Shown piece by piece: positions 1 to 10,127 of a stretch of 64,000 nucleotides of DNA. The DNA is from Nonomuraea cavernae. Its GTDB lineage: Bacteria; Actinomycetota; Actinomycetes; Streptosporangiales; Streptosporangiaceae. Every line of letters starts with the position of its first letter. Positions within the stretch are counted from its first letter, which is position 1. Location: positions 1-64,000 of the forward strand of contig NZ_BMNH01000022.1 in assembly GCF_014646355.1 (NCBI RefSeq), in the 5' to 3' direction. The position numbers were made by a program, and so were the translations under genes. The notes below the pieces were generated by a model, which saw only the letters and a list, made by a program, of their open reading frames with translations, was not told the DNA's origin and did no database searches.

Positions 1-104
1 CCGCATGATCTTTGGTTGTCTTCACAAACTCCGAATGATCTCGCGGTGGCCGTCGCCATGTGACGCTTACGCCTCAAGATCGCGAAGTGTCACTGGAGTA
101 CTAG
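1..104. mobile_element. Possible end of an insertion sequence adjoining the broken RHS gene
   Basis: These bases have no coding sense that continues the neighbouring RHS reading frame. They contain two direct copies of ATGATCT (6-12 and 34-40) and end at a CTAG at 101-104, a tetranucleotide that is rare in high-GC actinomycetes and is the preferred target of some IS families. The RHS protein loses family resemblance just here. The inference is that an element lying mostly outside the window was inserted into the RHS gene. No transposase is visible, so this is weak. Confidence 0.3.
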
Positions 105-1952
105 TTGACCTCGCAGGCGACCGTCAGTTCCGATGTAGAGGACCGGTTGTGTCGCGCCGTGCGCGTATCCGTACTGCGCAGCAGAAAAGATCATGCCTCG
201 TTGGGTGGTCTTGAACCAGCCTTCGATCGACACCCGATCCCGCAGCCGGGCCAGGATGTAGGACGGCAGCATCACGTTCGACTGGGTGAAGCCAGCCGCT
301 GTGTCCGTGCTGCCTTCCAAAGCGCCGGGCTGCCCGACGGTGACGGCGTTGTACTGCCCGCTGCGACCATCGCTGCCTTCGTTGGCCGGCGCCTCGTACT
401 GCCCTTCGCCGAACCGGAAGTACCCCACCGGCTCCGAATCCAGCACGATACTGCGATACCGTGACCCGTCCGCGTAGGTGTGGTTCGTGCAATTGGGCGC
501 GGCCACCGGAGCGCACACCGAAGTGAGATTGTCGCCCGTGTAGGTGTAGGTCCACGTCGCACTCTGACCGTTGACCGGGTCGGTGGACACCGACGCCACC
601 CGAGAATCTGCCCAGGTGAAGTGCAGCGACCGGCCACCCACCGCGGTGACCGTGGTCAGCTTGCCGTCACCTCCATAGGTGAGAGTCTGGCTGCGGCCAC
701 GCCGGTCAGAAATCTTGGTCAGACGCCCTTGAGCGTTGAAGAAGTACGAAGTCGACGCCTTGTCCATCAACTGCCAGCCCGCTGCCACCTGCCCGTTGCA
801 TGAGATGCCCGGGGTACAGGGAGCCGGCTCAAACAACTGCTTCAGGGTCGCGTGCATGCCGGGCGGAGGCTGGAAGGTGAAGTCGCCTGTCGAGGCCCCT
901 TTCATCGCGAACCGTGCCTGGCTCCCGCTTGGGGAGGTCAGCAGCACCGACCGCGGCACCAGCGGATAGCCGACGATCGTCGAGTCGTGCAGGTCTTCCG
1001 CGACGATCCGCATGTCCCACTGAGTCGACCATCCCGCGCCGAAGATGCCGTTCGTGCGCGCGTCCAAGCTGTTGTAGGTACGCACCACCGACAGCGGTGG
1101 CCCTGCCGCCGGGATCCGCGCGTCGACGAAACTGGTGGTGTAGTTACCCGCCACCGGCGAGAACTCCTGCCCCTCACCGCCCCGCTCACCCAGATGCGCA
1201 CTGGTCAACGGCTGCCGCGCCCCCGTCGTCACCAGTTGCTTGTCGCTCTGATCCAACTCGGCGCTCTCCACATCGACGACGCGAACCCACCACTCGTACT
1301 GCTTGCCCCACTGAAGTGAGCCAGCCGGTACGCGCCAGGTCTGCTCTCCCACCTGCGCACCGGAGGTGAAACACTCCGGCGTCGGTGCCGGAAGGGGAGG
1401 AATGGTGGGCACCTCATCTTCGTCTTCCTCTAACTTCTCGCAGATCTTGAAGGTGAACTTCAAGTCGGCCGACGACCCGCCACCCAAACGAGTCGCTTCA
1501 GTGGTCAGCAGCGGCGTCACGGTCCCGATCAGCATGCCGTGCTCGGGATACACATCATCAATGATCGGAAACGTAGTGCTCGACATCGTCAGCCGGTCAA
1601 TTTGCTCGGCTCGTTCAACACCCGCCGGAAGCTTTGATGTCGTCGTCGTCGCCGGTACGGAGGAACGCGATTCCAGGGCAAGAGCTTCCGGTGCTCGCTC
1701 AGCCTGCCCGGTATCGACCGTGTCACCCACCGCGCTCGTGAGCGACGTGTCCACCAGGCTCGGCAGGCGCCCCGCCGTACCCGCCATCTGCTTGGGTGTG
1801 ACCACCTCTCGCTGGTCGACAGTCCCGCCCCCGACCATGGGCACTTGCGCTTCCGCCGGAAGCACAGAGAGTACAAGGAGGCCCGGCATTAACGCGGAGA
1901 ATACGATCGCCACCGATTTCGGCGAACGAGCCCACGACAAGGACCGGCGCAT
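90..1952 (-). pseudogene. RHS/YD-repeat secreted protein with LamG domain, C-terminally truncated
   Basis: The remaining 620 residues start with a Sec signal peptide (basic N-terminus, hydrophobic run, likely cleavage after AEA near residue 35). An extended N-terminal region follows, then an RHS-type segment around 'TYNSLDARTNG.FGAGW' (residues about 290-310). YD-like repeats such as 'YFFNAQGRLTKISDRRGR' come next, and then the start of a concanavalin/LamG domain ('GYFRFGEG', 'VSIEGWFKT'). RHS proteins usually exceed 1500-2000 residues and carry many YD repeats and a C-terminal toxin or core. This one stops in the middle of the LamG domain after 'DGRLRGQ', followed by four unrelated residues. 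It is therefore a 5' fragment of a cell-surface or polymorphic-toxin type gene. The first half is well formed, so the break looks recent. Upstream, an AT-richer stretch near 2070-2130 could hold its promoter. Confidence 0.7.
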
Positions 1953-2228
1953 ACTCCGTCACACTCCGAACCACGTAGGGCGCCTGCTGACGCCAGACGA
2001 AGCTCCACCCGTCCCGAGACAAGGTTGCTGGCTTGTGCAGCTCGGAGCATGTTGCCAAACGGACGAAGCGTAACTTTTGCCCAAAAAGGCAACAAGATCC
2101 AATTTAGTTAGATAAAGATCACGGACGGTCACTTGCCGCATGATTCGCTTGCGGGCTGATTGCGGTCAGGCGCCCCTGGACGCGACAGGAGCTTCGCCAT
2201 CGTTGGTTCATCAAGCGGATTGGATCGT

Positions 2229-2709
2229 CACCACATCTTCGATCCGTAAGACTTCGGCCTCATGGTCGCGGTAGCGAGTGGGCAGCACAGAGGGGCGGCG
2301 GGTGATCCAGGCGCACTTGAGAGGTGCGGAGCACGTGGAGCTCGTTCACCTCTGGCAGGTCTTGGCCGACCGCGATGTCGGAGACGACCACGGCGACGAC
2401 GGGGATGCGTCGTCGCCGATGCTGATTGGGCTCACGCGGGCCACGGCGGCGGCCAGGACGGTCATGACTGGCTGCCGTGTCTGGGCACCAGCACATACAC
2501 GCCCGAGCGGCAGGCCACCAGATATCCGGCCGCACACCACGCCTCGCCAGGCGTGGAAGTCATCGCCGACCAGTGGCGCCAGGACGCGCATCAGTCGCGG
2601 TTCCCTGACGGGGCGGGTCGTGCGCAGCGTGGTGGGTCAGCCGGATCAGCGTGGACAGTACAAAAGTGATCAGTGTGTAGATCGCCTATCCCACCGCCAC
2701 CACCAGCAT
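2229..2709 (-). other. Chain of overlapping micro-ORFs, probably decayed; otherwise gene-free region 1953-2898
   Basis: Nothing of normal gene length is convincing between the RHS fragment and the IS element. On the minus strand there is a chain of short frames, most linked by 4-base stop/start overlaps. They are 2560-2709 (49 codons including an in-frame TAG at 2686-2688 after 'MLVVAVG', then a hydrophobic helix 'AIYTLITFVLSTLIRL'), 2462-2563 (33 aa), 2346-2465 (39 aa), 2260-2349 (29 aa, GTG start) and 2229-2264 (11 aa). The TAG would be TGG (Trp) with one base change. The chain ends upstream at the IS3 boundary. It may be the remains of a small-protein operon cut by the IS, or chance. I do not recognise any of these peptides. 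Confidence 0.25.
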
Positions 2710-2898
2710 GAAGAGCGTTTCGCAACTGCTCGGAGCGGAGATTTAGGGCAACGGCCGTCAGCACTCCGCCCTGCCAGCCCCACAGCCAAACGGCGGACCG
2801 AACACGATCACTGCCGGCGCCGCGGCCGTGATCAGCACGAGCGCGCGCGGCGAGGATCTCGGCGACAGTGCTCCAGGTAGTGCTTCGCAGCCGCTTGA

Positions 2899-2943
2899 TG
2901 CGCTGAGCTTCCCCCTGTTCTCCGGACACTTGACCTGAGGTCA
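2899..2943 (+). repeat. Left terminal inverted repeat of the IS3 element
   Basis: It pairs with 4135-4179. Shared blocks include TTCCCCCTG, CGGACAC and TGAGGTCA, with about 32 of 45 positions identical by eye. The outer TG is typical of IS3-family ends. Confidence 0.85.
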
Positions 2944-2962
2944 CCCTTGATCATCAGGAAGG

Positions 2963-3265
2963 ATGTCCTTCATGCCCTCGCCTCACCCGCCAGAGTTCCG
3001 GCGCCGCGCGGTCGAGCTCGCGCGCCAAGGTGACAAACCACTCGCCCAGCTCGCCAAAGATCTGGGCGTCAGCCGGTCGTGCCTGCAGAACTGGATCAGC
3101 CAGGCCGCCGCCGACGACAATCGCGATGCCGGCGACCGGCTGACCAGCGCCGAAAAGAAGGAACTCACCGAACTGCGCCGCCGCAACAAGCAGCTGGAGA
3201 TGGAAAACGACATTCTCAAGCGCGCGGCCGCCTATTTCGCCAGAGAGAGCGTCCTCCCAAAGTAA
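2963..3265 (+). CDS. IS3 transposase OrfA (HTH protein)
   Basis: A 100-residue protein with the usual IS3 OrfA plan. It has a helix-turn-helix near residues 10-50 ('EFRRRAVELAR', 'LAKDLGVSRSCLQNWI') followed by a leucine-zipper-like coiled coil ('ELRRRNKQLEMENDILKRA'), used for DNA binding at the ends and for multimerisation. A second ATG four codons in (2972) is also possible. It overlaps the OrfB frame, and its last two sense codons are part of the slippery site. Intact. Confidence 0.9.
   Translation: MSFMPSPHPPEFRRRAVELARQGDKPLAQLAKDLGVSRSCLQNWISQAAADDNRDAGDRLTSAEKKELTELRRRNKQLEMENDILKRAAAYFARESVLPK
3256..3262 (+). other. Programmed -1 ribosomal frameshift heptamer
   Basis: The sequence C CCA AAG fits the X XXY YYZ slippery pattern in the OrfA frame and is followed immediately by the OrfA stop TAA (3263-3265). 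Slipping back one base gives CCC AAA GTA and enters the OrfB frame, producing the OrfAB transposase. The position and direction are those expected for IS3 elements. Confidence 0.75.
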
Positions 3266-4137
3266 TCTACTCGCTGGTCCGTGAACTCGCCGACGACTCC
3301 ATCCCGGTCGCGGTGGCCTGCCGAGTACTCAAGGTATCGACCTCGGGATATTACGACTGGCTCGGCCGGCCCGAGCCGCCACGAGAACTTCGCAACAAAG
3401 AGCTCATCAAAATGATCCAGCACATTCATGCCGACTCGCGCGGCAGTTACGGCTCACCGCGTATCCATGCCGAACTGACGCTCGGGCTGGGCGAGAAGGT
3501 CAACCGCAAGCGCGTCGAGCGGCTCATGCGAGCGGCCGGCCTGCAGGGCGTCTACCGGCGCAGGGGCCGCCGTAACCTGGTCAACCAGGCCACCGAGGAG
3601 GACCTGGTGCAGCGCCGGTTCGACGTCAAGAAGTCCGACCGGCTGTGGCTGACCGACATCACCGAGCATCCCACCGGCGAGGGGAAGGTGTATTGCGCCG
3701 CGGTGATGGACGCCTATTCACGGCGCATCATCGGCTGGTCCATCGACGCCCGCCAGAATACCGATCTCGTGGTCAATGCGTTAGCGATGGCCGTGGCCCG
3801 CCGTAAGCCGGATGACCGGTCGACGATATTGCATTCCGATCATGGTACGCAATATACGTCATGGGCTTTCGGGAAGCGGCTGCGTGACGCCGGCCTGCTC
3901 GGCTCCATGGGAACCGTAGGCGATTGTTACGACAACGCGATGATGGAGTCGTTCTGGGGAACGATGCAACTCGAACTCCTCGACACCATAACCTGGGAAA
4001 CTCGCGAAGAACTCGCCAACGCCATATTCGAATGGATTGAATGCTGGTACAATCCATACAGACGCCACTCCAGCATCGGAATGCACAGCCCCGTCACGTA
4101 CGAGAGCCTCCACCGGCCCTCAGACACCGCCGAGTGA
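3256..4137 (+). CDS. IS3 transposase OrfB (DDE integrase), made as an OrfAB frameshift fusion
   Basis: About 291 residues follow the frameshift point. An HTH_21-type N-terminal region ('GSYGSPRIHAEL', 'VERLMRAAGLQGVYRRRG') precedes an rve integrase core. The catalytic triad is readable: D in 'WLTDITEHP', D in 'ILHSDHGTQYTS', and E in 'GDCYDNAMMESFWG' with the usual 35-residue D-E spacing. The C-terminus 'YNPYRRHSSIG' is typical. The open frame extends upstream into OrfA, but no good start codon or ribosome site lies there, so expression by frameshifting is the best reading. It catalyses excision and integration of the element. Confidence 0.9.
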   Translation, partial: PKVIYSLVRELADDSIPVAVACRVLKVSTSGYYDWLGRPEPPRELRNKELIKMIQHIHADSRGSYGSPRIHAELTLGLGEKVNRKRVERLMRAAGLQGVYRRRGRRNLVNQATEEDLVQRRFDVKKSDRLWLTDITEHPTGEGKVYCAAVMDAYSRRIIGWSIDARQNTDLVVNALAMAVARRKPDDRSTILHSDHGTQYTSWAFGKRLRDAGLLGSMGTVGDCYDNAMMESFWGTMQLELLDTITWETREELANAIFEWIECWYNPYRRHSSIGMHSPVTYESLHRPSDTAE

Positions 4138-4179
4138 CCTCACCTCAGGTGTCCGTGCTGCAGGGGGAACCTCACCGCA
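4135..4179 (-). repeat. Right terminal inverted repeat of the IS3 element
   Basis: Its reverse complement aligns without gaps to 2899-2943 (blocks TTCCCCCTG, CGGACAC, TGAGGTCA). The repeat overlaps the last three bases of OrfB. The F420-reductase-like gene ends only 43 bp further on. Confidence 0.85.
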
Positions 4180-4221
4180 TATCTGTAGCACAAGCCTCAA
4201 GCCCGTAGCGGAGGCCTCAAG

Positions 4222-4881
4222 TCAAGCAGCCGCTGATGAGAGGCGTGGGATGGCGGAGTTGGGGTCGGTGCCGGCGAAGGCCAGCCCGATGGTGAAACCC
4301 GCGACCTCCTCAAGTTGGCGGACACGATCCAGTGATCCCAGCACGGCCGGGGCCGCGCCGAGATCACGGACCAGCTCGCCGACGACGTGCAAGGCGCGCG
4401 GATCGTCACCGCACATCGCCACCGTGACAGGGGGTTTGCCACTGGCGCGAGACCGCGTCCAGTGATCGGAGGGGAACATGTGAAAGGCCTTCACGACGTG
4501 GGCTCCCGGACACAGCCGGGCGATCCGCTGCGCCATCGCCTCGCCTGGGCCGGTGAGCAGCACGCCCACGCCGTGCTCGACGGCGTTCGTCGGGTCGATC
4601 AACGCCGTTCCCGCCAGCGAGCCGTCGGCCGCGCCCGCGCTGCGCAGCATGTCCTCGGCGCCCTGCCAGGAGACCGCGAGCAGCACCGCGAGCAGCACGG
4701 CATCGCGATCTGCCACAGCCTGGCGCGGCGTGACAGCGCGCGCCCTGGGGCCGAGCCGATCAGCGAGCTCCTGCGCCCTGGCCGAGGTTCGCCCGGCGAC
4801 CGCCAGCTCATGTCCGGCGAGCGCCCAGCCCTCGCCCAGCGCCGCCGCCAGCGTACCCGTGCCCAGAATCCCGATGCGCAT
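4222..4881 (-). CDS. NADPH-dependent F420 reductase-like NAD(P)-binding protein
   Basis: A 219-residue single-domain Rossmann protein beginning 'MRIGILGTGTLAAALG', with the GxGxxA/G nucleotide-binding loop at the N-terminus. Further family features are 'AGRTSARAQELADRLG' (where NADP is chosen), 'LIDPTNAV' and 'VVKAFHMFPSDHW'. F420_oxidored family members transfer hydride between NADPH and F420 or related acceptors. The start chosen is the third in-frame ATG, six bases after a GGAGAGGGG ribosome site; two further ATGs lie upstream. It is divergent from a broken HxlR-type regulator with a palindromic operator between them, the usual arrangement for HxlR-controlled oxidoreductases. The substrate is not known. 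Confidence 0.75.
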   Translation of the reverse strand: MRIGILGTGTLAAALGEGWALAGHELAVAGRTSARAQELADRLGPRARAVTPRQAVADRDAVLLAVLLAVSWQGAEDMLRSAGAADGSLAGTALIDPTNAVEHGVGVLLTGPGEAMAQRIARLCPGAHVVKAFHMFPSDHWTRSRASGKPPVTVAMCGDDPRALHVVGELVRDLGAAPAVLGSLDRVRQLEEVAGFTIGLAFAGTDPNSAIPRLSSAAA

Positions 4882-4934
4882 CCGCATCCCCTCTCCAGTG
4901 ATGATCATCTGGTGGCTACGGTAGAGAAGCCGTT

Positions 4935-4952
4935 GCGCACCGATCGGTGCGC
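4935..4952. promoter_or_regulatory. 18-bp perfect palindrome, probable HxlR-type operator
   Basis: GCGCACCGATCGGTGCGC reads the same on both strands and lies between the divergent reductase-like gene and the HxlR gene, about 50 bp from the first start and 13-16 bp from the second. HxlR dimers bind inverted repeats in such intergenic spacers. The core ACCGATCGGT recurs at 42721-42730. Confidence 0.5.
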
Positions 4953-4964
4953 GACAGGGAGGCG

Positions 4965-5380
4965 ATGATGGTCGGCGAGAGGAGCGATCAGGACATGGAT
5001 CGAGACAAGTTCGTGGCGGATTGCCGGGTGCGTTCGGCCACCGATCTGTTCGCCCACACGTGGGATCCTGTGGTCCTGCTGGCTCTTGCCCCTGGGCCGC
5101 GCCGGCGGCGCGAGCTGCGCGCCGCCATCGGCGGCGTCAGGACAAGGTGTTGACGGAGGCGTTGCATCGCCTGCTCGCCAACGGCCTGATCGACCGCCGC
5201 GCACATGCCGAAGCCCCGCCGCGTGTCGAATATGCCCTGACCGGCTTGGGGCAGAGCTTGGTCGACGGCCCGATGAACGCGCTCGGACGCTGGGCGGATG
5301 AGCACGGGGACGAGCTTCTCGACGCTCAGGAGCGGTCTGCGCGGAGCATCATCGACGCGCGTGTGATCACGACGGCGTAG
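4965..5380 (+). pseudogene. HxlR-family winged-helix regulator, frameshifted
   Basis: The N-terminal half ('ADCRVRSATDLFAHTWDPVVLLALAPGP', about residues 12-40) and the C-terminal half ('KVLTEALHRLLANGLIDRR', 'PPRVEYALTGLGQSL') together form one complete HxlR protein of about 138 residues. They are in different frames. Near 5140 the text runs 'GGCGTCAGGACAAGG'; one extra base after GTCAG would restore 'GV-S-DKVLTE', so a single-base deletion is the simplest explanation. As read, translation stops at 5153. Unless this is a sequencing error, the regulator is inactive and the divergent reductase would have lost local control. Start ATG at 4965 or 4968 after AGGGAGG. Confidence 0.8.
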
Positions 5381-5860
5381 CCCCTGGCCCAGCTTCACCA
5401 ACAGTGACGCCGGAAAGGTACGCCGTCGCCTTCCCGGCAGACCATGTGGACTACCTTCCGGTCCGTCGATCGGGCTGACGTCGATTCGGTCGGAGAGCGA
5501 AGCAACCCGCTTGAGATGGGCGAAGGTCCCATCCGGGTGCGGTGGGCCTCGTCGAGGAAACGGTCGCGCATGCTCGGGACGCAATCGAGCGCGGGCACGT
5601 CTTCAGGATGCCGGCGAAAGTGCTCCGGCTTGAGCCGTTCGTGGCCGAGGCCCGCGACGTGCACGGCTGCTCCGCCCGGACCAGCCTGTGCACGGGAACC
5701 TTCTCGACGACGAGGCTGGCGTGCCGCAGAATCGCCACCTCAACCAGTGAGTACGGTCCAGGTTCCGTCCGCGCGCTTCGAGGAAGCGGTGTGCGACGTC
5801 GGCCCGGTGCGGGCGAACTCATTCTCGCCTTGGTAGGTGCCGGTCAGACCGAGATCGTGG
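5381..5860. other. 480-bp interval without a recognisable gene
   Basis: It lies between the convergent ends of the HxlR pseudogene and parE. Several overlapping short frames exist on both strands, but none has a convincing ribosome site, domain or consistent codon pattern. It may hold decayed coding sequence. No clear terminator hairpin was seen. Confidence 0.4.
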
Positions 5861-7927
<2,067 letters not shown>

Positions 7928-8089
7928 TCCGGCTCCTCTGGTCTAGGCATCGAACACCAGTGCGTAGCCTACCGTTCTTCCCCTACGCACGCGTACAAGC
8001 TTGCCACGTCGTGATGTTTGCCGTTACCAAGCGACTGATCATCATTACTTTCGGACACATTCTGCTCTCGGCGTATTGGTGCGGCGGTT

Positions 8090-8116
8090 GGGAACGTCCA
8101 CGTCCGGTTAGATGTT
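8090..8116 (+). promoter_or_regulatory. Candidate SigR-type promoter upstream of the DUF7455 gene
   Basis: GGGAAC, an 18-base spacer and GTT match the actinomycete sigma-R (redox stress) consensus GGGAAT-N18-GTT with one substitution. It lies about 60 bp upstream of the GTG start. This is a pattern match only. Confidence 0.4.
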
Positions 8117-8174
8117 GTCTCAAGTGACTGACGCCAGATCCTCGCTCCGGCGAGGGTGACCCGAAAGGCGATAC

Positions 8175-8399
8175 GTGACTGGAGCTCTCGCCCCCGTTAA
8201 GCCGCTGACGGCCCTCGACCGATGCGACCGTTGCGGCGCCCAGGCATACATTCGTGCGACCCTGCCCGTGGGCGGGGAGCTGCTGTTCTGCGCCCACCAC
8301 GGGCGTCAGCACATCGCGGCGCTGCGCGACAAGGGCGCCGACATCCTGGACGAGTCGGCTCGGCTCAGCGAACCTTCGATAATTGCCCCTAACGACTAG
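8175..8399 (+). CDS. DUF7455 small zinc-ribbon protein
   Basis: A 74-residue protein with 'DRCDRCGAQAY' near residue 15 and 'LLFCAHHGRQH' near 37. This CxxC...CxxH set should bind one zinc. Homologues of this size are common beside the principal sigma factor gene in actinobacteria, but their function is unknown. GTG start after GAAAGG. A sigma-R-like promoter lies upstream and a hairpin terminator follows. A redox or RNA-polymerase-linked role is only a guess from context. Confidence 0.8.
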   Translation: MTGALAPVKPLTALDRCDRCGAQAYIRATLPVGGELLFCAHHGRQHIAALRDKGADILDESARLSEPSIIAPND

Positions 8400-8445
8400 C
8401 GCTGATCTGCGCGGGTCGTGATGAGATAACCACATATTGCGTGAA

Positions 8446-8484
8446 GAAGGACGGCGATTCCGACATATCGGAGGTCGCCGTTCT
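8446..8484. terminator. Bidirectional hairpin between convergent genes
   Basis: Nested arms ACGGCGA/TCGCCGT and TCCGA/TCGGA around a CATA loop lie between the stop codons of the DUF7455 gene and the GNAT gene, which converge here. Confidence 0.65.
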
Positions 8485-8487
8485 GCT

Positions 8488-9240
8488 TCAGCGCACCCGG
8501 GAGTCATCGCCACCTCGCACCCGGTAGTGATAGCCACCCCGCACACCGAAGCCCTCGCCCCGATACAGAGCCTGGGCGGCCCTGTTGGCCTCCGTGACGA
8601 CCAGGTAGGCCGAGGTCGCGCCGCCGCGCCCCATCAGGGCGCGCAGCACGCCGCGAGCCAGCCCCCGGCGACGCGCCCGCGGCAGCGTGGCCATGCAGTA
8701 GATCCCGAGCGTGTCGCCCTGCGGCACGCCTCGCCCGACGGCGACCGGCACGCCGTCCTCCTCGATCGCCGCATACCAGGCGGGCGTTCCTGCGCAGATG
8801 CGCTCCGCCGTGTCCATGCCCTCCCCGAAACGGCCGTCCACGGCCCACCACGTCTCCAGCCACCCCGGCCAGGGGGCGTCCTCGATCCGCACCTCGGGAG
8901 AGGCCTGAGAAGGGGCCGGCCCTGCGGTGCCCACCATGACCACGGTCGGGTCGACCAGCGCGTACCCCCTCGCGGCGAGCTCGGCGTCGAGCCCGGCGGT
9001 GGCGCCCTGCCCCATCGAGAAGACGCAGGGCAGTCCTCGTTCGGCGTAGTAGCTCTCGGCGGCGGCGATCGCGGCACCGAGGTCGGCGGGCACGCCCAGC
9101 GGCAGCACCGAGTTGGCTCGCTTGGTCACGCCCCCCGCGTGACGCAGGATCCAGCCGTCATGCACGTGCTGCTCCCAGGCAGGCCAGGCCTGGTGGACGA
9201 GAAGGTCGACGTTCATCTCGGGCAGCCTAGCCTCCGCCAT
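8488..9240 (-). CDS. GNAT-family N-acetyltransferase
   Basis: About 250 residues in a two-half GNAT layout. The C-terminal half carries the acetyl-CoA loop ('LPRARRRGLARGVLRALM', the Q/RxxGxG/A motif) and the final 'ANRAAQALYRGEGFGVRGGYHYR' that closes many GNAT domains. The N-terminal half ('LLVHQAWPAWEQHVHDGWILRHAGGVTKRANSV') resembles that of large actinobacterial GNATs. The acceptor substrate is unknown. The open frame extends to 9318, but that would crowd the divergent yaaA start, so the ATG at 9240 (or 9216) is preferred; neither has a strong ribosome site. Confidence 0.8.
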   Translation of the reverse strand: MAEARLPEMNVDLLVHQAWPAWEQHVHDGWILRHAGGVTKRANSVLPLGVPADLGAAIAAAESYYAERGLPCVFSMGQGATAGLDAELAARGYALVDPTVVMVGTAGPAPSQASPEVRIEDAPWPGWLETWWAVDGRFGEGMDTAERICAGTPAWYAAIEEDGVPVAVGRGVPQGDTLGIYCMATLPRARRRGLARGVLRALMGRGGATSAYLVVTEANRAAQALYRGEGFGVRGGYHYRVRGGDDSRVR

Positions 9241-9332
9241 GGGCCGCCCTGCCCCGTCCTCGCGCCGCCCCGCACTCGGCGGCCAGAGGGCGGCGACATA
9301 GGCGCTGGGCTGGGGCAATAGGCTGTGGGCTC

Positions 9333-10070
9333 GTGCTGATTCTGTTGCCGCCGTCCGAAGGCAAGGCGCTCGAAGGGAACGGGCCGCCGGTGGGCGAGCT
9401 GTCCTTTCCCACGCTCGACAAGCCTCGCAGACGGGTGCTCACCGCCTTGATCAAGGCGTCGAAACGGCGCGACGCCCTCGACGTGCTGGGCCTGACGCCC
9501 GGCCTGGCGGGCGAGCTGGTCAGAAACCAGGCGCTCAGGACGGCCGCCACCCTGCCGGCCGCCGACCTCTACACCGGCGTCCTCTACGACAACCTGAGCC
9601 TCGGCACGCTCGACGACGACGCCCGGCGGCGGGCCGAGGAGTCGGTGCTCATCTTCTCGGGCCTGTGGGGTGTGCTGAAGATCACGGACCAGGTGCCGCC
9701 CTACCGACTGTCGATGGGGGTCAACCTGCCGCCCCTGGGCGGCCTGGCGACGTTCTGGCGCCCTCTGCTGTCCAAGCAGCTCGACCGGGTGCCCGGTCTG
9801 GTCGTCGACCTGCGCTCGGCGACCTACACGGGCGCGTGGCAGCCGGGAGACCGCTCGGTGGCCGTGCGCGTCTTCAGGGACGGCAAGGTCGTCAGCCACA
9901 TGGCCAAGGCGACACGGGGCGAGATCGCCCGCGCCCTTCTCGAAAGCGGGGCCGATCCCGCGACCCCGGCCGAGCTCGCCAAGATCGTTGACGCACTGGG
10001 CCACAGCTGCCGTCTCACCGAGCCGGCCCGGGCCGCCCGGCCCTGGACTCTGGACGTGGACACCGCCTGA
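9333..10070 (+). CDS. yaaA: YaaA-family peroxide stress protein (DUF328)
   Basis: A 245-residue protein starting 'MLILLPPSEGKALEG', the family's N-terminal LLPPSEGK/SPSK-like motif. The middle segment 'LIFSGLWGVLKITDQVPPYRLSM' is its most conserved block, with 'VVDLRSATYTGAW' later. E. coli YaaA binds DNA and limits iron-driven oxidative damage; that role is transferred by family only. GTG start. It is divergent from the GNAT gene and convergent with the sigma factor gene across a strong hairpin. Confidence 0.85.
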   Translation: MLILLPPSEGKALEGNGPPVGELSFPTLDKPRRRVLTALIKASKRRDALDVLGLTPGLAGELVRNQALRTAATLPAADLYTGVLYDNLSLGTLDDDARRRAEESVLIFSGLWGVLKITDQVPPYRLSMGVNLPPLGGLATFWRPLLSKQLDRVPGLVVDLRSATYTGAWQPGDRSVAVRVFRDGKVVSHMAKATRGEIARALLESGADPATPAELAKIVDALGHSCRLTEPARAARPWTLDVDTA

Positions 10071-10077
10071 CGCACGC

Positions 10078-10110
10078 CGGGCCCCGCACCGAGAAACGGC
10101 GCGGGGCCCG
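10078..10110. terminator. Bidirectional hairpin terminator between yaaA and rpoD
   Basis: A 10-bp perfect stem, CGGGCCCCGC (10078-10087) with GCGGGGCCCG (10101-10110), and a 13-base loop. It is placed between two convergent stop codons. Confidence 0.8.
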
Positions 10111-10127
10111 GGGAGGCGCGAAGAACC

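Larger units (their letters stand above)
2899..4179 (+). mobile_element. Complete IS3-family insertion sequence, 1281 bp
   Basis: The element is bounded by TG...CA ends and 45-bp imperfect terminal inverted repeats. It encodes two overlapping frames: an HTH OrfA and a DDE integrase OrfB in the -1 frame. A slippery heptamer lies just before the OrfA stop. Length and organisation match the IS3 family (1.2-1.5 kb). Both frames are intact, so it could be active. I see no 3-4 bp target-site duplication: left flank ...TTGA, right flank TATC.... That suggests later rearrangement at one side or an older insertion. Confidence 0.9.

Noticed and set aside
5381-5860. Short frames on both strands as genes
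   Set aside because: No ribosome site, domain or coherent codon use in any of the six readings.
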